Positions 50,981 through 59,915 of a DNA stretch of 64,000 bases are shown piece after piece. The notes below the pieces were generated by a model that worked only from the letters and a program-made list of their open reading frames with translations, made no database searches and had not been told where the DNA came from. The first letter of the stretch is position 1, and every line of letters begins with the position of its first letter. The stretch comes from Verrucomicrobiota bacterium (GTDB lineage: Bacteria > Verrucomicrobiota > Verrucomicrobiia > Chthoniobacterales > SZAS-18), in NCBI GenBank assembly GCA_018240025.1, contig JAFEGM010000046.1, forward strand, positions 1 through 64,000. Direction: 5' to 3'. Position numbers and translations under genes: made by a program.

Positions 50981-51547
50981 CTAGAAGATGCTCTCGGCAA
51001 CCGTGATGGTGTCGCCGGCCTGTACCTGAAACTTGCGCCCTTCGCCCTTGGCCGCTGCCTTGCCGTCGATCTGAATGACTTGCGAACCCCGCTTGACCGT
51101 GATGCGGGAAGGATTGGCGATACGGGTGTAGCCTCCGGCCAAGCCGATGGCATCAAGGATGTCCATGCCTTCCTGATCCGGCAGCTCCTTGATTCCTGGA
51201 CTGTTGACCTGCCCGAGGATCGTAAAGCGCTTCTTCGAGAACGAGACGACGGTCATCGTCACGACCGGCTTCACGAGATAATCCTTGCGCAGGAGCTCGG
51301 TGAGTCGAGCTGTGGCACTGGAAAGGGTGAGGCCGGCCAGGCGCACACTTCCCAGGAGCGGAAAGATGATGGTGCCGTCCTGCGAAATCTTCGTGCTGGT
51401 ACGCAGATCGTCTTCCTGATAGACGTCGATCTGGACCTGATCGTTGACCGCGAGGACGTAGGCGGACGAGACGGAATCCTGGCCCTTGACGAGCGCAGGC
51501 TGGGCCACGAGGGCCGCGAGGCAGAGGATGAGGACGCGACGAAACAT
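50981..51547 (-). CDS. Polysaccharide export protein, Wza-like (module 2)
   Basis: A 188-residue protein; the ATG at 51547 gives a signal peptide (MFRRVLILCLAALVAQPALV). The export domain has YVLAVNDQVQIDVYQEDDLR, TSTKISQDGTIIFPLLGSVR and a C-terminal SLBB part (TILGQVNSPGIKELPDQEGM and DAIGLAGGYTRIANPS). It is shorter than E. coli Wza and lacks its C-terminal outer-membrane helix, as is common in exosortase-linked loci. It sits between the barrel and Wzc-like genes. Confidence 0.9.
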   Translation of the reverse strand: MFRRVLILCLAALVAQPALVKGQDSVSSAYVLAVNDQVQIDVYQEDDLRTSTKISQDGTIIFPLLGSVRLAGLTLSSATARLTELLRKDYLVKPVVTMTVVSFSKKRFTILGQVNSPGIKELPDQEGMDILDAIGLAGGYTRIANPSRITVKRGSQVIQIDGKAAAKGEGRKFQVQAGDTITVAESIF

Positions 51548-51605
51548 CGGCGGCAAGGTTCACGCAAAATACGACGGCGCAACCCGCGATGGACGCCGCT
51601 AGCCG

Positions 51606-52886
51606 TTAGAAGCTGACCGTCGCGCGCACGCCATACTGGTTGTTCGAGAATTCGAACGGGCGCGACAGCGTGTTGCCGGTGTTTTCGCGGTGGGTGTAGA
51701 AGGCACCGAAAGTCAGGCCCTCGCGGATGGAATAATCCAAACCGAGATTGAACGTGACATAGTTGTCACTACGACCCGAGAAAATTCCGCGCACGTTTTC
51801 GTTGTAGTCCGAGTTCTCGAACTGCACGCCAGCAGTGACGTAGATCCGCTGGATGAAGCGCTGGCGCAGCGTCAGGCCGAAGCTGGTGGTGGTGAAATTC
51901 TGCCCCACCAAGATGGACGAGTTTTGGGTGCGACGGCCGCCGCGGAGCGTCACCGTCGTGCCATCGAACGGCTGATACACCATGCCAAGTTCGAAGACCG
52001 GGGAAGCCGAGCCCGAACGCGCACCGTCGAATTGACGGAACTCGACTCCGACCGAAGCGTTGAACGCGAGCTTACCCGTGGCCTGATAGTTGGCCCGGAA
52101 GTTGATCTGCTCCGAGGTTTGGTCCGGCGAGAATGGGCCGTCGACACGGGTCAACGCCCAACTGCCGCCAAAGCCGAAAGTCCACTTGGGGCTGTAGACC
52201 CAGTTCACATACAGATTCGCTCCGATGACGTCGGAATCGACCTGGTTCTTGTACGAATTGTAGGTGTAATTGAACCCGAGGTCGACGGACGTCTTGCCGG
52301 AGATGGCGTAGCTCATCCCGAGCGTCGTCTGGTAGACGTGGCGGGAGACGCGCGTGCCCACATCCGTGTCGGCGCCATTCAGGATCTGGATCGACTGCCC
52401 GAAATTGACCGAGAGCCGATTGAACGTGTAGAGCCCACTCGCCCGGAAGCTGTGCTGAACGTTGTTCTGACTGCTGTTCTCGGAGAAAAAGGAGAACCCA
52501 GGCTGGTAGTCTACCCGCAGGTAGTTCCCGGAGCGCCCGAAGACGTCGCCGACGCCAAAGGTGATCGAGGGTTCGACGGTGAACACCCAATCGCCGGTCT
52601 TGTTCGTCCGGCTGATGAAGATGTTGTCATCGTAAGTCGCCGCCAAGCTCAGCCGGAAGGCGTACTTGAAGCGACGAGCTTCGCCCATGACCTGATTGGG
52701 GTCCGAGCTGGAGAGGGGCACCGGATAACCGGGCACGGAAGGTCCAGTCAGCTGTCCGGGACGACCGGTCAGGATCTGGGCCTCAACGTAGCCAGCCAGC
52801 GAGCTCGCCAAGACGGCGGCGCAGGCGGCGGTCAACAGGGACCGATGAGGAGCGAAAGAAAATCGCGACGTTGTCCGACGATTCAT
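51606..52886 (-). CDS. BBP2-like outer-membrane beta-barrel protein (module 2)
   Basis: A 426-residue protein with a long N-terminal signal region (MNRRTTSRFSFAPHRSLLTA, cleavage near YVEAQ). Strands such as YAFRLSLAATYDDNIFISRT, GNYLRVDYQPGFSFFSENSS and LTFGAFYTHRENTGN, with a final YGVRATVSF, fit the putative beta-barrel porin 2 family often encoded in PEP-CTERM/exopolysaccharide loci. It is probably the outer-membrane part of the export route with the Wza/Wzc pair downstream. Confidence 0.88.
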   Translation of the reverse strand: MNRRTTSRFSFAPHRSLLTAACAAVLASSLAGYVEAQILTGRPGQLTGPSVPGYPVPLSSSDPNQVMGEARRFKYAFRLSLAATYDDNIFISRTNKTGDWVFTVEPSITFGVGDVFGRSGNYLRVDYQPGFSFFSENSSQNNVQHSFRASGLYTFNRLSVNFGQSIQILNGADTDVGTRVSRHVYQTTLGMSYAISGKTSVDLGFNYTYNSYKNQVDSDVIGANLYVNWVYSPKWTFGFGGSWALTRVDGPFSPDQTSEQINFRANYQATGKLAFNASVGVEFRQFDGARSGSASPVFELGMVYQPFDGTTVTLRGGRRTQNSSILVGQNFTTTSFGLTLRQRFIQRIYVTAGVQFENSDYNENVRGIFSGRSDNYVTFNLGLDYSIREGLTFGAFYTHRENTGNTLSRPFEFSNNQYGVRATVSF

Positions 52887-52976
52887 TGGTTAAGGTAGGA
52901 TTCGTCGAGCCGGCTCGGGCTCACCCGTCACGCCGCCGGGAGGGCGAGACGGATTCGAAAGGCCAAAGGGTGAGAT

Positions 52977-53558
52977 TCAGCGTTCCGGGGAAATGATGAT
53001 GTTCTGACCAGCAGGTCCTGAAATATTGGCGGGATTGAGCGTCGAGAAGCCGCTCGGCGCGCCCACGATGCCTGCGTCGAGGTCGCGCAGCCGGATCGGG
53101 AAATCTCCGCCAGCCGAAGGTGCGCCCAGCAGCGCCTGCAACGCGGCGGCGGCGCCAGGGGCGATCGAAATCGCCTCGTTGACGAGTTCCTGAGCCTGCT
53201 CGGGAGCGCCGGCGATGGCCGCGCGGGTCAGTTCCACCACCTCATTGGTGTCATACCCATACCCGGCTCCACCCTTGCCGCCTTTGCTGAAGTCGAGGCG
53301 CTTCTTCTTCCGCGAAAGAAGAGCCACCCGGAGGATGGAGACCGCCTGGTCCTTCCGCTTGGAGACGGAAGTCGTCACGGCCCGTGCGAGAACTGGCGTC
53401 GGGGCCGCGCTGATCGTCACGCCGGCGGGCAACTCGGCCGCAAGCAACTCACCCGAGGATGTAGTGGCCACACCGACCGCATCCGGCAGCACGCTGGTCA
53501 TCACGATGACCCAGGCCGCCAGAATGGAGAAAACAGGAGAACGGAAAAGGGCGCGCAT
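52977..53558 (-). CDS. Secreted hypothetical protein of the exosortase locus
   Basis: A 193-residue protein with a signal peptide (MRALFRSPVFSILAAWVIVM). A basic and Gly-rich patch (RKKKRLDFSKGGKGGAGYGY) separates the N-terminal part from a helical Ala-rich part (ALTRAAIAG-like VELTRAAIAGAPEQAQELVN). The C-terminus is Asn/Gly/Pro-rich (LNPANISGPAGQNIIISPER). I do not recognise a family. Its place between FecR-like lipoprotein and barrel genes on the same strand suggests a role in exopolysaccharide assembly or its regulation. Confidence 0.75.
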   Translation of the reverse strand: MRALFRSPVFSILAAWVIVMTSVLPDAVGVATTSSGELLAAELPAGVTISAAPTPVLARAVTTSVSKRKDQAVSILRVALLSRKKKRLDFSKGGKGGAGYGYDTNEVVELTRAAIAGAPEQAQELVNEAISIAPGAAAALQALLGAPSAGGDFPIRLRDLDAGIVGAPSGFSTLNPANISGPAGQNIIISPER

Positions 53559-53704
53559 AGAACTTAAAACGCAGTGGTTGCTTCGATTTTGGCAGTCTGG
53601 AGCAGGTGAGTTTGAGGACCGTGCCGAGACATGGCCCGTTTCCCGTTAAACAGCAGGGTGAGGGGGATGCCAAGCGAAAAGTTCACCGAACAGGGCAGAA
53701 TCTA

Positions 53705-54382
53705 TCAGGGGCGGAGAGCACGCTGGCGAGAGAAAATCGACTCGACCACACCCTCCACCTGCTGGGCCGCCAAAACCCGCTCCCAGCGGGCCTTCTCGTC
53801 CTCCGCCCCGCGCGCGAGTCGGAACATGCCATTTTCACTAACACTGTAAGATCCGGCTGGGACTTCCACGCCACTGGCATGGATCAATCCGGTGCAGCAA
53901 GTCACGATCGCGCCGCCCCGCTCAGCGGGCTCGATCTGGATCTCCGCCATCGTCTCACCCACCGCCCGGACCTCGCCACCCACCGTCTCGACCCGCACCA
54001 TCGTCCGCCCTTCGAGGGCGGCGACTCGTAGATAACCTCGACCGGCCAGCAGCCGCACCCGGGCTTCGCGCTCGACGACCTGATCGTCGTGCTTCACGAG
54101 CCTGGCGGGGAGAAGCTCGGCCCGCGAGTTTGCGTCCAGGCAGAAAACAACCCCGGGAAGGAGCGAGATCCCGGCAAATCCATCGTCTCCCGTGGCCAGG
54201 CTGCGTTGCGCCGTCAGCCGCGCCCCCGGGCGCAGCTCAGCTCCGCCATTCGCCTTTACCGAACCTTTCGCCAGCACCAGCATGGGTACGAGATCGCGGG
54301 ACTGGTCGCATCCGCCCACCAGCAGGAGGCTCGCCAAAGCGAACAGCCGTGCGGGCAAGCCGAAGAAGTTGGTCATGGTCAT
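53705..54382 (-). CDS. FecR-domain lipoprotein
   Basis: A 225-residue protein from the ATG at 54382 (MTMTNFFGLPARLFALASLL), with a lipobox at LLLVGGC. The FecR-like beta-rich domain begins VLAKGSVKANGGAELRPGAR and continues LATGDDGFAGISLLPGVVFC and RGYLRVAALEGRTMVRVETV. FecR domains bind partners in the envelope and often signal to sigma factors, and FecR-like proteins are also frequent in exosortase loci. It diverges from the exosortase gene over only 71 bases, so the two probably share a regulatory region. Confidence 0.82.
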   Translation of the reverse strand: MTMTNFFGLPARLFALASLLLVGGCDQSRDLVPMLVLAKGSVKANGGAELRPGARLTAQRSLATGDDGFAGISLLPGVVFCLDANSRAELLPARLVKHDDQVVEREARVRLLAGRGYLRVAALEGRTMVRVETVGGEVRAVGETMAEIQIEPAERGGAIVTCCTGLIHASGVEVPAGSYSVSENGMFRLARGAEDEKARWERVLAAQQVEGVVESIFSRQRALRP

Positions 54383-54453
54383 TCGAGTCCCCCCGGGTTG
54401 CAGAGCTGTCAGGAAGGCAGCATAGATCGCCGCCTCCCGGCAACCACTTCCCG

Positions 54454-56106
54454 ATGTCCACCGCGAACGCAACGGCTCCTCCCGCGGAACTCCCCGACAC
54501 CGCGGGCGCTTCCCCCGCCCCTCCCATCAGCTGGCCGGTGGTGGCCTGCTTCGCCGTCCTCTGGGGCTCACTCAGCCTTTACCTCGGCGCCGAATGGTCG
54601 TTGTCGGAACAGTACAGCTACGGCTGGTTCGTACCGTTCCTGGCCGCCGCCTTGTTCTGGCTGCGCTGGGAGCAATGCCCGCCGGCCGCCGCCCCGGCGC
54701 CCGCCACCGGGCGCGATGGGATGCTGGCCGCGGGCGCGGTCGTGATCCTGTTGCTCATCCCGCTCTTTCGTCTGATGGAGGTCGCCAACCCCGAGTGGCG
54801 GCACCTTGCCTGGGCCCACTCGCTTTGCGCCTGCGCGCTGACGCTGGGACTCATCTGGCGCTGTGGCGGACGCCCCTGGCTCGCGCATCTCTCTTTCCCG
54901 GTCTGCTTCTTTTTCGTGGCCGTCCCCTGGCTGCGCGGCTTCGAGGACTACATCATCCAAACGCTCATGCGCGGCGTGGCCTCGCTCTCGGTCGAAGTCG
55001 TCGCGCTCTTCGGCATCCCGGCCCAGGCCGAAGGAAACCTCATCCGCATCGGCCGGGGCGTCGTCGGGGTAAATGAAGCCTGCAGCGGGGTCCGCTCGCT
55101 CCAAACCTCCATCATGATCGGGCTGCTGCTGGGGGAGCTGAATCGCTTCTCCGTGCCCCGCCGGATCGCCATGCTGGCCGGCGCCGTCGGCACCGCCCTC
55201 TTCGCCAACGCCTTCCGTGCCACCTATCTGGTTTGGATCGCAGCCGGCCGCGGCCTGGAGGAAGTCGAACGGCAGCACGATTTCATCGGCTACTTCATCC
55301 TCGGTACCGTCTTCGGCGGCTCCCTCCTGCTCGCAGCCATCCTGAAGCGGACCGAGCTCCCCAAGCGCCCGCAGCGACCGGCTCCGCCGGCTCCCGCGCG
55401 CGCCTGGTCCGCACCCACCGCGCTTTGGGTCGGCATCGCCGCCTGGCTCCTCGCGGCCGAAGGCGCCGTGGAAGGCTGGTATCGCTGGCACGAGCGCGGT
55501 TTGCCCAGCGGTGCGCCCTGGGAGGTGAACTGGCCGGCGAAATCCCCCGGTTTCAAGGACGTGCCGATTCCCGAACTGACCGCGCGCATCCTGCGCTACG
55601 ACGAGGGCCGATCGGTCAGCTGGCAGGCCACTCCGAATCCCCGCGAAGGCGGCTACCTGATGTTCGCCTTCCGTTGGAATCCGGGACGCAACTCCACCCA
55701 GCTCGCGACGGACCACCATCCGGAGGTCTGCATGCCGGCCTCGGGCCTCAAGCAGATGGCCGACCACGGCCGGAAATCTTACCCCATTCCCGGGGGGAGT
55801 CGGACGATCGAATTCCAGCAACTGGAGTTCGCGCGGCCCACGCATCCCAACCAGCGGCTGCACGTCTTCTTCAGCCTGACGGAAGACGTGCCGCGCACCA
55901 ATCTGGACTTCAATGTCTACACCCCGGGCAACCTCGCCGAACAATTCGGACGTCGCCTCCGCCTCGCCTTGGCCGGTCGGCGCAATCTCGGACAGCAGAT
56001 GATTCAGATCATGATGTTCGACGCCGGCAATGCCGAGGAGGCCGCCGCCGCTTTCCCCGATCTCCTGCGCCAGCTCCTCCGCGCCCGACCGCAGCGCCCC
56101 ACTTAG
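54454..56106 (+). CDS. Exosortase with fused C-terminal EpsI-like domain
   Basis: A 550-residue membrane protein from the ATG at 54454 (MSTANATAPPAELPDTAG). The exosortase domain has about eight helices. The catalytic residues sit in EACSGVRSL (Cys210), NAFRATYLVW (Arg255) and RQHDFIGYFI (His275), the order expected for the cysteine transpeptidase-like exosortase/archaeosortase family. From about residue 335 an EpsI-type (DUF3485-like) domain follows, with one membrane helix, TDHHPEVCMPASGLKQ and a soluble C-terminus. In many bacteria EpsI is a separate protein; here it is fused. The TPR gene follows by 5 bases. It probably processes PEP-CTERM proteins such as the one at 31554-32261. Confidence 0.93.
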   Translation: MSTANATAPPAELPDTAGASPAPPISWPVVACFAVLWGSLSLYLGAEWSLSEQYSYGWFVPFLAAALFWLRWEQCPPAAAPAPATGRDGMLAAGAVVILLLIPLFRLMEVANPEWRHLAWAHSLCACALTLGLIWRCGGRPWLAHLSFPVCFFFVAVPWLRGFEDYIIQTLMRGVASLSVEVVALFGIPAQAEGNLIRIGRGVVGVNEACSGVRSLQTSIMIGLLLGELNRFSVPRRIAMLAGAVGTALFANAFRATYLVWIAAGRGLEEVERQHDFIGYFILGTVFGGSLLLAAILKRTELPKRPQRPAPPAPARAWSAPTALWVGIAAWLLAAEGAVEGWYRWHERGLPSGAPWEVNWPAKSPGFKDVPIPELTARILRYDEGRSVSWQATPNPREGGYLMFAFRWNPGRNSTQLATDHHPEVCMPASGLKQMADHGRKSYPIPGGSRTIEFQQLEFARPTHPNQRLHVFFSLTEDVPRTNLDFNVYTPGNLAEQFGRRLRLALAGRRNLGQQMIQIMMFDAGNAEEAAAAFPDLLRQLLRARPQRPT

Positions 56107-56111
56107 ATCCC

Positions 56112-58127
56112 ATGAGTTTTCGCCGTTTCCGCCGCCGTCTGCGCGACAGCCTGCAAAAGGTCGCCCGTTTCGATGTCACCTCGCTCAGCCTGAACCCGTT
56201 CCGCGGCCTGCGCCGCTGGCAGCGCAAGCGGCGCGAAGCGGCTTCTTCCGCCGCCACCCGCGCCGCCGCTCCGCAGGAAGGCGCGCCGATTGTTCCGCTG
56301 CCAGCGCAGCGCTCGAAGGGCTTCGGTGCGACGCTGCGCCAGTCGCTCCCGGGACGCATCCTTGCCTGGCCTTTTGTGCATTGGCGGCGGCTGTTGCAGC
56401 TCTGCCACAACCGACTCGTCAAAGCAGGCCTGCGCAATGCCACCGCCCGCTTCCTGGTCCTGTCGGTCGCTACCATCCTCGTGCTGGCCGCGCTCGGCAC
56501 CGGGGCGTGGTTCACCAAGGGGCTCGTGGCGGAGCAGCGCATTCGCAATCTCATGGCCACGGGCCGCGCGGAGGAGGCGGCCGGCAATGCGGAGAATGCG
56601 GTCAATGCCTACACGCTGGTGTTGAAGTCGCGGCCCAATCACATCGAGGCCAACGAGCGGATGGCCGACATGTCACTGCGCGCCCGCGTCGGCCCTGCCG
56701 CCATCCGTTACCGCAAACGACTGGTCGAGATCGAGCCCGAGAACCTCAAGCGCAAGCTGCGCTGGGCCGAAGTCTCGCTCGCCTTCAATCAGCGCGCCAC
56801 CGCCGAGGAGGCGCTCAATGCCGTGCCGGAAGCGCAGCGCAAGGATGTCGACTACCTCCGACTCCGCGCCACGCTCGACGCCGCCTCCGGCCGTTCGGCC
56901 GAGGTCGAGGCCAGTCTGCGTGCACTCCTTGCGCTCAAGCCCGACGATGCGCCGGCCGCCATGCGACTGGCGGCGCTGCAGCTGATGCGTTCGCGCGATC
57001 CGGCCGAGCAGACGAAGCTCCGCGCCGATCTCGAGCGCTTCCTCGCAGTGAAGGAAGTCAGCCTCGAAACCGCTCGTCTGCTCACCGGCTCCTACCAGCA
57101 GGCCGGCGACAGTAACGCCGCCCTGCGCACGGCTCGTCTCGCGGCCGAGCATCCCGATTCGCGTGTCTCCGACGGGCTTGCGCTCGTCAACATCCTCCAG
57201 ACGACCGCGCCGGCGCTGGTCGACCCCGCTCTCGCCCGGCTGAAGGAGAAAGCCTCGGCCACCCCGCAGGACGCCTTTGAAGTCACGCGTTGGATCCTCG
57301 CCCGCGGACGTTACAACGAGAGCGACGAGTGGCTGATGTCGCTCAAGCCCGAGGTGCGCGAAGCGCCGGTCCTCCTCGTCGCGCGGGCCGACACGGCCAT
57401 GGCGCAAAAGCAGTGGGATCGCCTCGAGGCCCTGACCAGCGGCAGCGAAAACTGGGGCGAAATGGAGGTTCAGCGCATTGCCTTCTCCGCCCGGGCCGCG
57501 CGGGAGCGCGGACAGCCGGCCGTGGGCCGCACGCGCTGGGCGGCCGCGATCCGCCAAGCCGGCGACTCGATTCCCTTGCTGCGGCAGCTCCGGCAGATCG
57601 GCTACGCCTGGTCCTGGCCGGACGAACGGGCCGATGTCGAATGGCAGCTGCTGCGCGTGGACGTTCCGTCTTCCGGCGAACTGCTCGGCCGCCTCTACGA
57701 ATACTACCGCGACCGTCTCGATACTCCCGGCTTGCGCCGGGTCTTCGAGAAGATCGTCGAACTCAATCCCGACGACCTCCGCGCGACGCGGAATCTCGCG
57801 CTGCTCTATCTGATCGGCCGAGTGCAGGTGCCGAAGGCGCACGAACTCGCCCTGCGAGCGCACGTGCGCAACCCGGCCGAACTCGATGGGCTCGTTTGCT
57901 ACGGCTATGCGCTGCACGTGAAGGGCGACACCGACGAAGCCCTCGCGTTGCTGGATCCCGAGGCCAAGGCGATTCGCAACCACGCGTACCTCGGCGGCTA
58001 TTACGGCCTCATTCTCGCCGCCAAGGGCCGCGGGGCGGAAGCCAAGCCGCTACTGCAGGAAGCCCTGAGTTCCAAGCTGCTGCCGGAGGAAGCAGCCGCG
58101 TTGAAAGCCGAACTCGAAAAGCTCTAA
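56112..58127 (+). CDS. Membrane-anchored TPR protein of the exosortase locus
   Basis: A 671-residue protein from the ATG at 56112. A basic N-terminal cytoplasmic segment (MSFRRFRRRLRDSL, RWQRKRREAA) is followed by one helix (TARFLVLSVATILVLAALGT, near residue 120) and then TPR-like alpha-solenoid repeats to the C-terminus (NAVNAYTLVLKSRPNHIEAN, DELALLDPEAKA-type segments). It may be a scaffold for exosortase or polysaccharide assembly. It begins 5 bases after the exosortase stop, so the two are translationally coupled. The exact repeat number was not determined. Confidence 0.82.
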   Translation: MSFRRFRRRLRDSLQKVARFDVTSLSLNPFRGLRRWQRKRREAASSAATRAAAPQEGAPIVPLPAQRSKGFGATLRQSLPGRILAWPFVHWRRLLQLCHNRLVKAGLRNATARFLVLSVATILVLAALGTGAWFTKGLVAEQRIRNLMATGRAEEAAGNAENAVNAYTLVLKSRPNHIEANERMADMSLRARVGPAAIRYRKRLVEIEPENLKRKLRWAEVSLAFNQRATAEEALNAVPEAQRKDVDYLRLRATLDAASGRSAEVEASLRALLALKPDDAPAAMRLAALQLMRSRDPAEQTKLRADLERFLAVKEVSLETARLLTGSYQQAGDSNAALRTARLAAEHPDSRVSDGLALVNILQTTAPALVDPALARLKEKASATPQDAFEVTRWILARGRYNESDEWLMSLKPEVREAPVLLVARADTAMAQKQWDRLEALTSGSENWGEMEVQRIAFSARAARERGQPAVGRTRWAAAIRQAGDSIPLLRQLRQIGYAWSWPDERADVEWQLLRVDVPSSGELLGRLYEYYRDRLDTPGLRRVFEKIVELNPDDLRATRNLALLYLIGRVQVPKAHELALRAHVRNPAELDGLVCYGYALHVKGDTDEALALLDPEAKAIRNHAYLGGYYGLILAAKGRGAEAKPLLQEALSSKLLPEEAAALKAELEKL

Positions 58128-58138
58128 CCCGCACTGTC

Positions 58139-59038
58139 ATGCGTCACGCCGTCCCGCCTGTCCTCCTTGCTCTGCTCGCGCTCGGCTTGGCTGGCGCAGA
58201 ACCCACGCCCTACGCCCGCGAGATCGAGACCTGGCGCGCCCAGCGAGTCGAGCGGCTGAAGAAGCCCGATGGCTGGCTCACGCTGATCGGGTTGCATTAC
58301 CTCAAGGACGGCGAGAACACGGTCGGCAGCGCCGCAGACAGTACCATTCAATTGGCCGCTGGCCCCACCCGCTTCGGCACGGTCACGCAAGGGCCCGATC
58401 GCCAGGTAACCTTTCGTCCGGCCTCGGGCGTCGAGGTGCGGGTCGATGGCCAGCCGGCCAAGCCCAGTCAGCCGCTGCGTCTCGCGGCCGGCAAGCAGCC
58501 GGCCACACTGGTCAACTCCGGCACGGTGACCTTCTTCCTGCTGGAGCGCGGCGGTCGCCTGGCGCTGCGGGTGCGCGACAGCGAGGCGGAACGCCGAACC
58601 AAGTTCCCCGGGCTGACCTACTTTCCGCTCGATCCGTCGTGGCGCATCGAGGCGCGCTGGAAGCCCTTCGATCCGCCGCGTGAGGTGCCCATCACCAACA
58701 TCGCCGGGCAGACGTCGACCGAAAAGATTCCCGGCGCGGCGGTCTTCGAGCGCGACGGCCAAACCATCGAGCTGCTGCCGATGCGGGAGAGCCCGGAGTC
58801 CGAGCTCTTTTTCGTGCTCTCCGATGCGACCAGCGGCACGGAGACCTACTCCGCCGCGCGCTTCCTCTACGCGGACCCGCCCGCGGCCGGCAGCGACAAG
58901 GTCGTGCTCGATTTCAACAAGGCCTACAATCCGCCCTGCGCCTTTACGCCCTTCGCCACCTGCCCGCTGCCGCCGAAGGAGAATCAGCTGACCATCCCGA
59001 TCCGCGCCGGCGAGAAGAAGTTCGAAGGCGAGCACTGA
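58139..59038 (+). CDS. Secreted DUF1684 protein
   Basis: A 299-residue protein with signal peptide MRHAVPPVLLALLALGLAGA. DUF1684 hallmarks are IETWRAQRVERLKKPDGWLT, LIGLHYLKDGENTVGS, SEAERRTKFPGLTYFPLDPS and VLDFNKAYNPPCAFTPFATC followed by PLPPKENQLTIPIRAGEK. The family is beta-rich and has no proved function; the conserved FNKAYNPPCAF and C-terminal segments may form a ligand site. It starts 11 bases after the TPR gene, so it may belong to the exosortase transcription unit. Confidence 0.88.
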   Translation: MRHAVPPVLLALLALGLAGAEPTPYAREIETWRAQRVERLKKPDGWLTLIGLHYLKDGENTVGSAADSTIQLAAGPTRFGTVTQGPDRQVTFRPASGVEVRVDGQPAKPSQPLRLAAGKQPATLVNSGTVTFFLLERGGRLALRVRDSEAERRTKFPGLTYFPLDPSWRIEARWKPFDPPREVPITNIAGQTSTEKIPGAAVFERDGQTIELLPMRESPESELFFVLSDATSGTETYSAARFLYADPPAAGSDKVVLDFNKAYNPPCAFTPFATCPLPPKENQLTIPIRAGEKKFEGEH

Positions 59039-59060
59039 CCTCCGCAGAGGCCGTCCGGCT

Positions 59061-59822
59061 TCACCACCAGCCGGTCAGTTCACGCAGTTTGGCGGAAAAG
59101 CGGCCGGCATCGAAGACCAGCCGCTGCAGGAACTCCATCGCGGTCACATCGCGGCAAGCCAGGAGCAACAGGGCGCAGAGCAGCGCGAGGTTCACGAGAT
59201 AGATCAGCACGAGCGAGAAGAACGTGCCCTGAGAGCGCAGGTCGCTCTGCCCCTTCTTGATCATCGAGACCGTGAAGGTGAAGTGAAAACTCCAGGTGGC
59301 GCCGAGGCCGGCGAAGAGCCAGCGGCGGAAGGGATCGAGATCGACCGCCAATCCAACCGCGGCCCAAAGCAGCACGAGCGCGACCGAGTAGATGGGAAAG
59401 AAATAGGGGGCCAGCGCGATCCAGGTGTTGGACTTGTTGGTCACGATGTAGCCGCCGTCGCTGTCGACCTTGAACTCGGTCACGCGCCCGCCCATCAGCC
59501 AGACCCACACGGCATGGGTGAGTTCGTGCCCGAAGACGTAGACCCAGAGCGGCCGCGGCAGGCCGAAAAAGGCCATCCCCCAGAGCACGGCACCGAGGGC
59601 AAAAAAGTAAAACTCCTCCGTCAGCCAGAACGAACGCCCCACCGCCACGCGGGCGAACTCGTTGAAGAAGGTCGAACTCAGCACCCACGCCACCGGCAGC
59701 AGCAGCACACCGGCCACCAGTTTCACCCAGCGTTTCGGCACCAGGATGGGCGCGCGGCTCCACCCGCTCTGCGGCAGCGCCGCAGTGGCTTCGAGCTTGG
59801 AAACGCGCCGGGGCTTGGCCAT
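59061..59822 (-). CDS. Integral membrane M50-like metalloprotease
   Basis: A 253-residue protein with about six hydrophobic segments. FGHELTHAVWVWLMGGRVTE (near residue 98) carries the HExxH zinc motif in a membrane helix, as in site-2-type M50 peptidases. A typical second motif with the third zinc ligand is not obvious, so activity is uncertain. N-terminal residues (MAKPRRVSKLEATAALPQSG) are basic and cytoplasmic. It converges with the DUF1684 gene. Confidence 0.75.
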   Translation of the reverse strand: MAKPRRVSKLEATAALPQSGWSRAPILVPKRWVKLVAGVLLLPVAWVLSSTFFNEFARVAVGRSFWLTEEFYFFALGAVLWGMAFFGLPRPLWVYVFGHELTHAVWVWLMGGRVTEFKVDSDGGYIVTNKSNTWIALAPYFFPIYSVALVLLWAAVGLAVDLDPFRRWLFAGLGATWSFHFTFTVSMIKKGQSDLRSQGTFFSLVLIYLVNLALLCALLLLACRDVTAMEFLQRLVFDAGRFSAKLRELTGWW

Positions 59823-59915
59823 GCAGGGGAGACTGCACAGTCATCCGCGAACCGGCGTGGGATCAAGCGCATTGCATTTCACCCGCTCGATTGCTGGGTG
59901 GCGCTCCCACAAGGA

